DNA from: Gemmatimonadota bacterium
GTDB taxonomy: Bacteria > Gemmatimonadota > Gemmatimonadetes > Gemmatimonadales > Gemmatimonadaceae
Length of the DNA stretch: 36,294 nt
Assembly: GCA_028287345.1 (NCBI GenBank)
Contig: JAQBPV010000058.1
Coordinates: forward strand, 1-36,294
Reading direction: 5' to 3'
Shown: positions 1-7,187 of the stretch, piece after piece
How positions within the stretch are numbered: the first letter of the stretch is position 1
Layout: the number at the start of each line of letters is the position of its first letter
Notes under the pieces: model-generated
The model's database searches: none
Seen by the model: the letters and a program-made list of their open reading frames with translations, nothing else
Told to the model about the DNA's origin: nothing
Position numbers and translations under genes: made by a program

Positions 1-155
1 ACCCCGATCTCGTCCATCTGCTGGATGAAATCCTGGGTGTAGAACGGCCGGGCGAAGATGAATCCGATGGCGCGCCCCGCCAGGGAGAAGTACTCCTGGA
101 CGGTGTGGAGCTTGGCCTTGGTGGCGTTGGCGAGGCGGTCGGTCAGGGGCGGCAA
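1..155 (-). CDS. MlaE-family ABC transporter permease, N-terminal fragment
   Basis: On the minus strand an open frame enters from the left edge and reads through residues such as EYFSLAGRAIGFIFARPFY and then QQMDEIG. This matches the N-terminus of MlaE/YrbE-type permeases, in which an amphipathic segment ending in a 'RPFY...QM..IGV' stretch precedes the first membrane helix. The family forms the inner-membrane channel of ABC systems that move phospholipids between the two membranes of Gram-negative bacteria. Only about 50 residues are visible and the rest lies outside the window. The start is uncertain. A TTG at 155-153 is the first usual start codon after the last part of the frame that looks family-like, but no ribosome-binding site supports it. 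The gene has no evident link to the polysaccharide genes and marks the left flank of the locus. Confidence 0.6.
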   Translation of the reverse strand, partial: MPPLTDRLANATKAKLHTVQEYFSLAGRAIGFIFARPFYTQDFIQQMDEIG

Positions 156-197
156 GCGGGTGGGGGCGGGTGCGCGGAGAGCCGAACGGGATGCCGA

Positions 198-203
198 AGT
201 ATA
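198..203 (-). promoter_or_regulatory. possible -10 element for the MlaE-like gene
   Basis: On the minus strand the hexamer TATACT lies about 43 bases ahead of the proposed start of the permease fragment. It matches the sigma-70 -10 consensus at five of six positions. No convincing -35 hexamer is seen at 16-18 bases upstream. Confidence 0.25.
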
Positions 204-204
204 G

Positions 205-950
205 GCAAGGGGTGTGCCGGGCCCGGCCGTTTGGTTGAGGACCCATTCCCATGCGACCTACCTTGACCTCAAATCGAGCTCTACCGCCTGCATCAACACG
301 GCGGCGGCGATGTCGAGCCCGACAATGGGTTGCGTTGGGGGACGATGCCGTCTTCATCACTGGGACATGCTGGGAGGGCCGAGCCTAAGCTGTCGTGATG
401 CGCCATTCCTCACCGCCGTTCGGCAACTCGTCGACGTGGGCGTTGATGCCGCCGGGGGCGGAGCGGCATCGCTTCTTCTGGCGGCGGTACACCACGAGCC
501 TCGTCCAGTCTGATGGTGCGGTCCGTTGGATGACTCAGATCTGGTCGTCGCAGGCTGTGTCGCGGAACCGCAGGTACGACTGGGGAACTGCTGGTCGTCT
601 CGTCGCCCATTGGCTCGAACCTGACGGCCCTGTGCATCCTGATGGGGAAGATCGCCTGGCAAACGGCGTTGGCGTCACGGCATCGCCGAGCGCGCACAAT
701 CATCGGAGACGCCGTACTGCTGGACCTAGAATCGGGACAGCTGGCCGCCAATTGCTTCGGGACGGCAGACTGCGTGGGAGCTGTCAGCGGCGGGGCCTTC
801 ACGGCAACCCGCTTGTTCTTGGCCGCACATTCATACACGTCGCCTCCGATGGCGTTCTCAGCGCAGTGCTGGTGCGGGCGTTGTCGGCGCGAATGAAGCC
901 CGAGCAGCGTGCGCCTAGCAGCGACTTTCGTGAGGGCAAGGACCTGTCGC
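205..950. other. intergenic stretch with no recognisable gene
   Basis: About 750 bp of GC-rich sequence has open frames in several registers, but none has recognisable motifs or family-like composition. The longest frames on each strand overlap one another and are rich in Arg, Ser and Pro, as expected of chance frames in GC-rich DNA. One minus-strand frame ending near 385 reads more like a protein terminus (a basic RRQKKR stretch, then a NGGEEW-containing tail before its stop). It is interrupted by an in-frame TGA about 50 codons upstream, so at most it is a decayed gene. No tRNA-like cloverleaf or RNase P/tmRNA core was seen. Confidence 0.4.
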
Positions 951-952
951 AC

Positions 953-972
953 GTACGGAGGTGCGTCCGTAC
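953..972. repeat. perfect 7-bp inverted repeat upstream of the hldA-like gene
   Basis: GTACGGA (953-959) and its exact reverse complement TCCGTAC (966-972) flank a 6-base loop, about 70 bp before the first gene of the plus-strand operon. No T-run follows, so it is not a standard terminator. It could be a protein-binding operator or an RNA hairpin in the leader. Confidence 0.4.
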
Positions 973-1004
973 ACGCGATCAGAGATCGACTCCTCGGGCC
1001 CCGT

Positions 1005-1032
1005 TGACCTCATCCAGGCGGGGACCTAGGTT
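1005..1032 (+). promoter_or_regulatory. weak candidate promoter for the hldA-wbpL pair
   Basis: TTGACC at 1005-1010 is a good -35 hexamer. With a 16-base spacer the -10 position holds TAGGTT (1027-1032), a poor match. It sits just ahead of the start codon at 1042 and would give a very short leader. Confidence 0.2.
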
Positions 1033-1052
1033 GCCCCCCTCATGCCCCCCTC
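1032..1052. repeat. tandem duplication spanning the hldA start codon
   Basis: The 10-mer TGCCCCCCTC occurs at 1032-1041 and again at 1043-1052, separated by one A. The ATG at 1042 is formed at the junction. Each copy carries a run of six C. Confidence 0.6.
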
Positions 1053-2034
1053 CTTATCTCGCGATCGCGCGGCCCAACTCCTGAATGGTGCGCGCGACAA
1101 GCGCATCATCGTCATCGGCGACGCTATGCTCGACGTCTACCTCACCGGAGACGTGGACCGCATCTCACCGGAGGCGCCGGTCCCGGTGGTTCGTATTCGC
1201 GGTCGCAAGAACGCACTCGGCGGTGCAGCGAACGTCGCGCAGAACGTCGTCGCGTTGGGGTCTCGTTGCGACCTTGTCGCGGCCGTCGGCTCCGACGTCG
1301 GCGGAGCGACGCTTCGCGAGTTGGTGGCCGCGTCGCACATCGGGTCCGAGGGCCTCGTCGTCGTCGACCGCATCACGACGACGAAGACGCGCATCGTGGC
1401 GCGGTCGCAGCAGCTCGCTCGTATCGATGAGGAGGAGGACGATGTCCTTCCCGAACGCGATGTGCAGCGAATCATCGGAGCGATCTCTGAAATCATCAGC
1501 CGGGCGGATGGTGTGATCCTCGAGGACTACGACAAGGGTGTATTGTCCTCGGCAGTGATTCGCTTTGCCATCGATCAGGCGAATCGACAAGGAATTCCCA
1601 TCGTCGTCGATCCCAAGTTTAGGAATTTTTTTGCGTACGAGGGCGCAACGATCTTCAAGCCGAACGTGCGGGAGCTTGGCGCCGCAATGGGCGCGGGGAT
1701 CGACATCGATCATCCGGACACGCTGCCCGCCATGGTCGAGCGGCTGCAGGTGCAGTATGTGCTCCTCACTCTCGGCGAACGAGGCATGGCGTTGTTCTCT
1801 CGTGACGGTGAGATTGCACGAGTTCCGACGCACGCTCGCCAGGTCTACGACGTGGTCGGAGCGGGTGATACCGTGACGGCCTATCTCGCGAGCATGCTCG
1901 CCGCTGGCGCCACGGCTGAGGAAGCCGCCGCGATCGCGAACGTTGCCGCCGGAATCGAAGTTGGGAAGCTCGGCGCGGCAACCGTGTCGGCAGGCGAGGT
2001 TCTGGCCGCCCTCCTCGAGCGGTCGTCGGAGTAG
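1042..2034 (+). CDS. hldA: PfkB-family sugar kinase, HldA/RfaE1-like (heptose 7-phosphate kinase)
   Basis: This 330-residue protein is a ribokinase-fold kinase most like the kinase half of HldE/RfaE, which phosphorylates D-glycero-beta-D-manno-heptose 7-phosphate at O-1 on the way to ADP-heptose for the LPS core. Visible hallmarks are GDAMLDVYLTGDVDRISPEA near residues 26-45, the GGAANVA substrate-binding segment at 60-66, EDYDKGV at 161-167 and the C-terminal anion-hole motif DVVGAGDTV at 270-278, in which D276 is the expected catalytic base. The length matches stand-alone HldA. The adenylyltransferase domain of bifunctional HldE is absent and no separate HldC is in the window. The ATG lies inside a tandem C-rich repeat with no Shine-Dalgarno site, but it gives the normal family N-terminus. 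The stop codon abuts the ATG of the next gene, so the two are probably co-translated. Kinase family is secure; exact substrate is inferred. Confidence 0.85.
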   Translation: MPPSLSRDRAAQLLNGARDKRIIVIGDAMLDVYLTGDVDRISPEAPVPVVRIRGRKNALGGAANVAQNVVALGSRCDLVAAVGSDVGGATLRELVAASHIGSEGLVVVDRITTTKTRIVARSQQLARIDEEEDDVLPERDVQRIIGAISEIISRADGVILEDYDKGVLSSAVIRFAIDQANRQGIPIVVDPKFRNFFAYEGATIFKPNVRELGAAMGAGIDIDHPDTLPAMVERLQVQYVLLTLGERGMALFSRDGEIARVPTHARQVYDVVGAGDTVTAYLASMLAAGATAEEAAAIANVAAGIEVGKLGAATVSAGEVLAALLERSSE

Positions 2035-3060
2035 ATGGTCGCGGCGCTCACGCTCGCGATCGGGTGCGCAGCGGCCAGCGTCGCTCTCACCGGCATCGTT
2101 CGTCGGTATGCGCTCACCAACAACGTGCTGGATCACCCCAACGAGCGGAGCTCGCACGTTGCTCCGACGCCTCGCGGAGGCGGGCTCGCAATCATGGCTA
2201 CCATCATAACCGCCTTGCTCGTCGGCTCTGGCATGGGCGTGGTGAGTAAGCACGACGCGCTGACACTGGGACTCGGGATTGTTGCACTTGCCGTCATTGG
2301 GTGGATCGATGACCAGCGAGGCCTTCCTGCGCGGGCGCGCTTCGGTGTGCATGCCGGCGTCGCGATATGGACACTGTGGATGTATGGCGGAATCCCGTTT
2401 CTCCGTATCGGGAGTACATCGCTACCGCTCGGTATCGCCGGTTACGTGCTGGGCACCATTGGAATCGTCTGGAGCATCAATCTCTTCAATTTCATGGACG
2501 GGATCGATGGCCTCGCGGCTTCGCAGGCCGTCCTGATCGCTCTTGGCGTCGCCTCGTCCCTCTTCTGGACCGGCGATCAGTCCCTTGGGACCGTGGCTCT
2601 CATTCTTGCCGCATCGTGTGCGGGCTTTCTCGCGTGGAACTGGCCGCCCGCGAAGATCTTCATGGGTGACGTTGGAAGTGGCGCGATCGGCTATCTGATT
2701 GCGGGTCTCGCCGTAGCGTCGGAGAGGCATGGAGCGGTCCCGCTTATCGTCTTCGCGATCGTCGCGGGAGTATTCGTCGTCGATGCCACGGTGACACTCA
2801 TCCGGCGCATGGCGCGTGGAGATCGCATCTACGAGGCCCACCGCAAGCACGCGTACCAGCGTCTCGCACGCGCATGGGGCAGTCATCGGCCGGTTACGAT
2901 TGCAGCGGCAGGAGTTACGCTGCTGCTGGACGCCGTCGGAATGGTCGCGACGCGTTGGACATCGCTGCTGGTCCCGTGCCTGGCGGGCGCCTACCTGTTG
3001 TTGGCTCTTTTGTTCGTGCTGGCCGAGCGCCATGCACCGCTCGAGAACGTCAGCGCCTAG
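2035..3060 (+). CDS. wbpL: polyprenyl-phosphate N-acetylhexosamine-1-phosphate transferase, WbpL/WecA family
   Basis: This 341-residue integral membrane enzyme belongs to the MraY/WecA superfamily (glycosyltransferase family 4). It would transfer an N-acetylated hexosamine 1-phosphate from UDP onto undecaprenyl phosphate at the inner face of the cytoplasmic membrane, the first step of O-unit assembly. Diagnostic segments are the N-terminal LDHPNERSSH...PRGGG (32-50), the metal-binding IDD (91-93), NFMDGIDGL (152-160) and IFMGDVGSG (208-216). Around ten hydrophobic helices lie between them. The N-terminal LDxPNxRSSH..PTPRGGG is characteristic of the WbpL/WbcO branch, which uses UDP-FucNAc or UDP-QuiNAc rather than UDP-GlcNAc. 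A WbpV-like reductase lies tail-to-tail with it and a WbpM-like dehydratase is at 32133-34163, so a QuiNAc-type substrate is likely. It begins directly after the kinase stop. The stop is shared with the opposite gene through a CTAG palindrome. Confidence 0.88.
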   Translation: MVAALTLAIGCAAASVALTGIVRRYALTNNVLDHPNERSSHVAPTPRGGGLAIMATIITALLVGSGMGVVSKHDALTLGLGIVALAVIGWIDDQRGLPARARFGVHAGVAIWTLWMYGGIPFLRIGSTSLPLGIAGYVLGTIGIVWSINLFNFMDGIDGLAASQAVLIALGVASSLFWTGDQSLGTVALILAASCAGFLAWNWPPAKIFMGDVGSGAIGYLIAGLAVASERHGAVPLIVFAIVAGVFVVDATVTLIRRMARGDRIYEAHRKHAYQRLARAWGSHRPVTIAAAGVTLLLDAVGMVATRWTSLLVPCLAGAYLLLALLFVLAERHAPLENVSA

Positions 3061-4025
3061 AAGGTCGCGAGCTCGTCGACAGTCTGCCTGAGCGCGACAT
3101 CCATTTTCTGGGGCGGCGTCCACCCGAGCATCGCGCGCGTCTTTGCGATGTCCACGCACAGCGAGCCGATCACTCGTTCGGCTTCGCCGCTTCGCCGCAC
3201 GAGAGCGGCCAACCAATAGAGCACGCGCTCAGAGACCGGGAACAAACGCGGGGAGACATGCATGGCGTCCGCCAGCCGGTAGAGAAGCTCCGTGGTGGAA
3301 ACGTCATTCCCATCGCTCACGAGAAAGGTTTGGTTGGCGGCGGCTGGATGACGCACACTCAACAGGATGAGATCGACCAGATTGTCGAGCGCGACCAAGC
3401 TGCGCCGATTCTCGATCGAGCCAAGCGGAAGGGGAATGCCTCTTCGCACCCAGCGAAGCAATGACCGAAAGTTTCCTTTGACGCCGGGGCCGTAGACCAG
3501 CACCGGCCGAATGATCACGACCTCCATTCCAGAATCGCTGGCAAGTTGGCGAAGCGCAATTTCTGCCTCGAGCTTGGAGAGCCCGTATGGATCGACGGGA
3601 GCTGGCAGGTCGTCTGGTGTGAATGGCCGTTCTCGTGTCGTCCGTTCGCCATTCACCTTGATCGTGCTCAGAAATACCAGGCGACGCACGCCCGCCTTCG
3701 CGGCTCGACGCGCCAGATTCATCGTGCCCTCTACGTTTATGCGCCGAAACTCGGACAATGCGTCAGATGAGGAGTCGCGCATGATGTGCACGCGCGCGGC
3801 AGCATGAACAACCACGTGTACGTCAGCGAGAGCACTGGTCCAGTCGTGCTGCTCGAAAGGCGCGTCCACGAGCACACGCTCGACGTTAGACGGAAAGGCG
3901 CCGCCGTCCTGTCGTGTCGCCGCTCGGATCGCAAGCGACCCGTCCATTGCGCCGCGGCGCACAACGGCACCGGCCACGAAGCCACTCGCACCCGTGACCA
4001 GGACGCGGGCCCTATCGGGCTGCAT
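3057..4025 (-). CDS. wbpV: WbpV-like NAD(P)-dependent sugar epimerase/4-keto reductase
   Basis: This 322-residue extended short-chain dehydrogenase has its cofactor loop TGASGFVAG at residues 11-19 and the catalytic set S120/T121 with Y147-x3-K151 (DPYGLSK). The STIKVNGE segment at 120-127 followed by a PxDPYGxSK motif is typical of the WbpV/WbjF group. Members reduce the 4-keto product of WbpM-type dehydratases to UDP-D-QuiNAc or epimerise related sugars. The third glycine of the usual TGxxGFxG loop is an alanine, with glycine next to it. This is a mild deviation. It overlaps the upstream GT4 by 14 bp (4012-4025), so translation is probably coupled. Its last codon lies across that of the WbpL-like gene. 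Assignment to UDP-QuiNAc synthesis comes from context; a 4-epimerase role is the main alternative. Confidence 0.78.
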   Translation of the reverse strand: MQPDRARVLVTGASGFVAGAVVRRGAMDGSLAIRAATRQDGGAFPSNVERVLVDAPFEQHDWTSALADVHVVVHAAARVHIMRDSSSDALSEFRRINVEGTMNLARRAAKAGVRRLVFLSTIKVNGERTTRERPFTPDDLPAPVDPYGLSKLEAEIALRQLASDSGMEVVIIRPVLVYGPGVKGNFRSLLRWVRRGIPLPLGSIENRRSLVALDNLVDLILLSVRHPAAANQTFLVSDGNDVSTTELLYRLADAMHVSPRLFPVSERVLYWLAALVRRSGEAERVIGSLCVDIAKTRAMLGWTPPQKMDVALRQTVDELATF

Positions 4026-5199
4026 TTCCCACCTCGAGAATCTCCCGGCTCATCCGCGCGCTGATACCGGCTCGTGAATACTTCTCGACGAACTCCGGCC
4101 GCGGGTGATCCGCCATCGAGAGACGCTCGAACGCGGCAGCAGCGTCGCCCGCGTCGCAGGGGTGAAACACCGCGGCATTGGTCACCTCGTGCTCGATGAA
4201 TCTCGCCGCATAGCCGCCGACACCCGCCCATACGGGTTTTCCCAACGCCGCATATTCGAAGATCTTCGACGGCAGCACACGCCGAAACGCATCGTAGTCG
4301 TTGAGGTGCAGGAAGAGCAGGTCGGCACGCTGATAGTGCGCGATCAGGCTGGGTCGGGACATCGGAGGCAGCAGCTCGACATTCGTGACATCCGCTGCGA
4401 GCAGCGCTCTCCGCAGCTCCTGGAGACGCCCCCCATCTCCGATGATCTGGAAGCGCACCCGATCCGCCATGCGGCGAGCGAGGCGTGGGAGGATGGCATG
4501 GAGTCCCTGTCCTTCGCCGATATTACCAGCATAGACCGCGACCATGCGCGGGTCATGATCCGTGGAGGAGACGACAGGAGACGAATCGGACAGGATGAAC
4601 TCGTCATCGATGCCGTTGGTGAAGAACGAAAAGGACTGCCCCGGATAGCGCGAGCTGAAGTACGGTCCGAATCCCTCGGAGACAAGATTCACCTTGTCCG
4701 CCTGCTCGATGGTCCACCGTTCCAGCCGTTCGAAGACTGGCTTGGCCACCAGTAGCAGGCGCTTCGACATGACGTCGTTGATCGTATCGACGAAAATGTC
4801 GCGGATGTCAAGAAAGAGCCGTGCCCCCTTGGACCGAGCGATCCACGCGCCGAGGGCCGCCGTCAACAACCGGCTCGAGGTCGCGAACACGAGATCATAG
4901 TCGCGCCCCTTCACGGCCCGTCGGGCGCCCCGGGCGAAGGCGATGAACGCCTTTGATTGGTCGAGCATACCGCTGCGATGGGGGGGCAGCGCGATGCGTG
5001 TGATCGTCACCATACCCTCGACCTCTCGCTCCTCCGCGCGCACCTCGAACGAACGATAGCGGTTCGGAAGGGTGGTAACGACCTCGATCGTCGAACCGAC
5101 GGGCATGTTCCGCACGAGCGCCTCGACCAACGGCGTCGCCCGAAACGAACCCGCGCTGAGATCGGGGCGGTAGTAAAAGCTGAGAACGAGAATCTTCAC
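4012..5199 (-). CDS. glycosyltransferase family 4, WbuB-like
   Basis: From the GTG at 5199-5197 the protein has 395 residues and begins KILVLSFYYRPDLSAGSFR, the usual N-terminus of WbuB-type GT-B glycosyltransferases, which often add the second sugar (such as L-FucNAc) of an O-unit. The C-terminal donor-binding region holds PSKIFEYAALGKPV, the family's E-x-Y-x-A-x-G-K-P segment. No signal peptide or membrane span is present, so it should act at the cytoplasmic face. The frame stays open upstream with ATG codons at 5244 and 5328. The extra 15-43 residues are Arg/Ala-rich and unlike the family, so the GTG is preferred although no strong Shine-Dalgarno site decides it. It overlaps the wbpV-like start by 14 bp. 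Donor and linkage cannot be read from sequence. Confidence 0.82.
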   Translation of the reverse strand: MKILVLSFYYRPDLSAGSFRATPLVEALVRNMPVGSTIEVVTTLPNRYRSFEVRAEEREVEGMVTITRIALPPHRSGMLDQSKAFIAFARGARRAVKGRDYDLVFATSSRLLTAALGAWIARSKGARLFLDIRDIFVDTINDVMSKRLLLVAKPVFERLERWTIEQADKVNLVSEGFGPYFSSRYPGQSFSFFTNGIDDEFILSDSSPVVSSTDHDPRMVAVYAGNIGEGQGLHAILPRLARRMADRVRFQIIGDGGRLQELRRALLAADVTNVELLPPMSRPSLIAHYQRADLLFLHLNDYDAFRRVLPSKIFEYAALGKPVWAGVGGYAARFIEHEVTNAAVFHPCDAGDAAAAFERLSMADHPRPEFVEKYSRAGISARMSREILEVGNAAR

Positions 5200-5331
5200 G
5201 TTCGCGCGTGCCTCGGGCGCCCATCGACTTCCATGTTTGACCATCCGGATGAAGACTGGCGGCGAAGCGGACGCTGAATGTCCGTGCCGACGGACGCCGC
5301 ATGCCGCCGCTCGGACGCGAGCGCTCATGGG

Positions 5332-5358
5332 TAAGCGCAGCGCAGCTCGCCGCGCTTA
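5332..5358. repeat. inverted repeat in a divergent intergenic region
   Basis: TAAGCGC (5332-5338) and GCGCTTA (5352-5358) form a perfect 7-bp inverted repeat with a 13-base spacer, between the minus-strand GT4/wbpV pair and the plus-strand heparinase gene. Next to it, 5359-5364 reads TATCAT on the minus strand, a five-of-six match to a -10 box for the GT4 gene. No good -35 hexamer is seen. The placement would suit an operator, but this is only a suggestion. Confidence 0.35.
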
Positions 5359-5435
5359 ATGATAAGCGATTCGACGACTCGTATGAGTTTTCCGGCTGGT
5401 CGTAACCCGTCGCATGCGCTACTTTGTGACATCAA

Positions 5436-7187
5436 ATGCAGGATTCAATGCGCATGTCGCCGAAGGCGTCCAATCGGATCGCCCGGCTGATCAGGACACT
5501 TTGGCACAGCCGACTGCATCAGCTCGCGGCGCGCTGCCGCCTGACGATCGACCGAAGGGCGCGCGTTGCACTGCGCGTGACGCAGCAGATGCCGGTACCC
5601 CTTCCGCGCGTGAGGCAGCGTCGACCCGCTCCGATCCTGCCTCCACGTGACCACCTCGTCCTGCTCCGCGAAGGAACAGCCTATGCGCGCCTGCTCGGAC
5701 ACGAGATCGCTCTAGCACCACCCGTGGAGTGGCACGCGGCCGAAACGGGAGACGTGACGCAGCTCCTGAAGTTCCATCTGCACTATCTAGAATATTGCGA
5801 GGGCCTTCCAGACGCCCACTTCATCGCCGTCGTCGACGATTGGATCGCAAACAACCCGCCCTTCCAGCCTGGGTACTGGCGAGACAGCTGGAGCAGCTAC
5901 ACGCTGTCGCTCCGTTGCGTCGTGTTGATGCAGCAGCTCGCTCGGCGGTGGTCGCGTCTTGCAGAAGACTTCCGCCGACGCGTCTCCGACTCCTTGATCG
6001 CGCAAATCGAGTTCCTCCGTCGGAATCTGGAGACGGACATCGGCGGCAACCACTTGATAAAGAACATCAAGGCGCTGCTCTGGGCCGGTGCGTTCTTCGA
6101 GGGTCCCCGTGCCGATGAATGGACTGCCGTCGGCGAGAAGATGCTCCGCGCCGCGATGGAGGAGCAGATTCTCTCGGATGGGATGCACTTCGAGCGCAGC
6201 GCCGCCTATCACGCGCAGGTCTTTGGGGACGTGCTCGAGTGCTACAGCGTCCTGCCCACGAACAGTGTGATGGCCGCCAAACTCATTCCCACGATGGCGA
6301 GCATGGCCAGTGCACTGCGACAGTTGACGCATCCCGACGGCTTCGTAAGCCTGTTCAATGACGGCGGGCTGCGCATGTCCTATTTGCCGTTCGAGCTCCT
6401 CGATGCGCACGCCCGCCTGGTCACAGTCGCGAGCGAAGCGCCACCGTCCACGACGGTACTACGCGACGCCGGTTACTACGGGATACGAACCGATCGGTCA
6501 TTCGTTTTAATCGACGCCGGCCCGATCGGTCCCGACTATTTGCCCGCCCACGGCCATGGGGACGTCCTGGCCTTCGAGTGGACGGTGGACGGAAAGCGCG
6601 TCATCGTAGACACCGGCGTGTTCGAATATGCGGTCGGCCCTCGTCGTGCACGGTCACGCAGCACGGCGGCACACAACACCGTGACCTTAGACGATCAAGA
6701 CCAGGCGGAGTTCTGGAGCTCATTCCGCGTCGGGCGTAGGCCCCACGCGACCGTGGAGCGGTGCGAGGTCGACGCCGAAGAACTCCGGCTCGTGGGTAGC
6801 CACGACGGGTATGCCTGGATGGCGGGCGGTCCGGTACACCGGCGGCAATTCACGGTGTCGTCGACACGAGTCGCGGTCGAGGACCAGGTGGTCGGTGGAA
6901 AGGGACAGCAGGTGACCGGACGGCTACTTCTTCATCCCACATTCACGATCACCGAGAGCGTCGAATCTCTGCTCCTCACCGATGGATCGATCACGCTCCG
7001 TTTCTCGTGCAGCTGTCCCTATACCATCAACGCCTCGGCAGCCTGGTTTCCCGACTTCGGCGTGGAGGTGCCCACGCTCCAGCTGCTGCTCCACTACGGC
7101 GCGGCACCATGCGCGAGCCACTTTGTTCTCGAGGTGTCTGACGCGAGCGACAAAGGCGTAGACGACACTCTCGTCACTGCGGGTTAG
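5436..7187 (+). CDS. heparinase II/III-family protein
   Basis: This 583-residue protein has the two-part layout of heparinase II/III and alginate-lyase relatives. An N-terminal alpha-toroid (roughly 90-330) contains FHLHYLEY, a WxxxYTLSLR segment and GGNHLIKNIKALLWAG. A C-terminal beta-sandwich (about 350-560) contains AHGHGDVLAFEW and STAAHNTVTLD. The family cleaves uronic-acid-containing polysaccharides by beta-elimination. Related proteins without a signal peptide recur in bacterial polysaccharide clusters with unclear roles. No signal peptide is visible here: the N-terminus is Arg-rich and has no hydrophobic core. The ATG at 5448 is an alternative start, with AGGA four bases upstream; a third ATG is at 5454. 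The gene converges on the two-domain oxidoreductase and overlaps it by 14 bp. Fold is secure, activity is not. Confidence 0.82.
   Translation: MQDSMRMSPKASNRIARLIRTLWHSRLHQLAARCRLTIDRRARVALRVTQQMPVPLPRVRQRRPAPILPPRDHLVLLREGTAYARLLGHEIALAPPVEWHAAETGDVTQLLKFHLHYLEYCEGLPDAHFIAVVDDWIANNPPFQPGYWRDSWSSYTLSLRCVVLMQQLARRWSRLAEDFRRRVSDSLIAQIEFLRRNLETDIGGNHLIKNIKALLWAGAFFEGPRADEWTAVGEKMLRAAMEEQILSDGMHFERSAAYHAQVFGDVLECYSVLPTNSVMAAKLIPTMASMASALRQLTHPDGFVSLFNDGGLRMSYLPFELLDAHARLVTVASEAPPSTTVLRDAGYYGIRTDRSFVLIDAGPIGPDYLPAHGHGDVLAFEWTVDGKRVIVDTGVFEYAVGPRRARSRSTAAHNTVTLDDQDQAEFWSSFRVGRRPHATVERCEVDAEELRLVGSHDGYAWMAGGPVHRRQFTVSSTRVAVEDQVVGGKGQQVTGRLLLHPTFTITESVESLLLTDGSITLRFSCSCPYTINASAAWFPDFGVEVPTLQLLLHYGAAPCASHFVLEVSDASDKGVDDTLVTAG

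Noticed and set aside
395-1084. 229-codon plus-strand open frame and a 180-codon minus-strand frame over the same bases
   Set aside because: Both are Arg/Ser/Pro-rich, have no recognisable motif and overlap each other; the plus frame also runs into the hldA start.
1165-2352. 395-codon minus-strand frame
   Set aside because: It lies antisense to the clearly identified kinase and transferase genes and reads as low-complexity His/Arg/Asp sequence.
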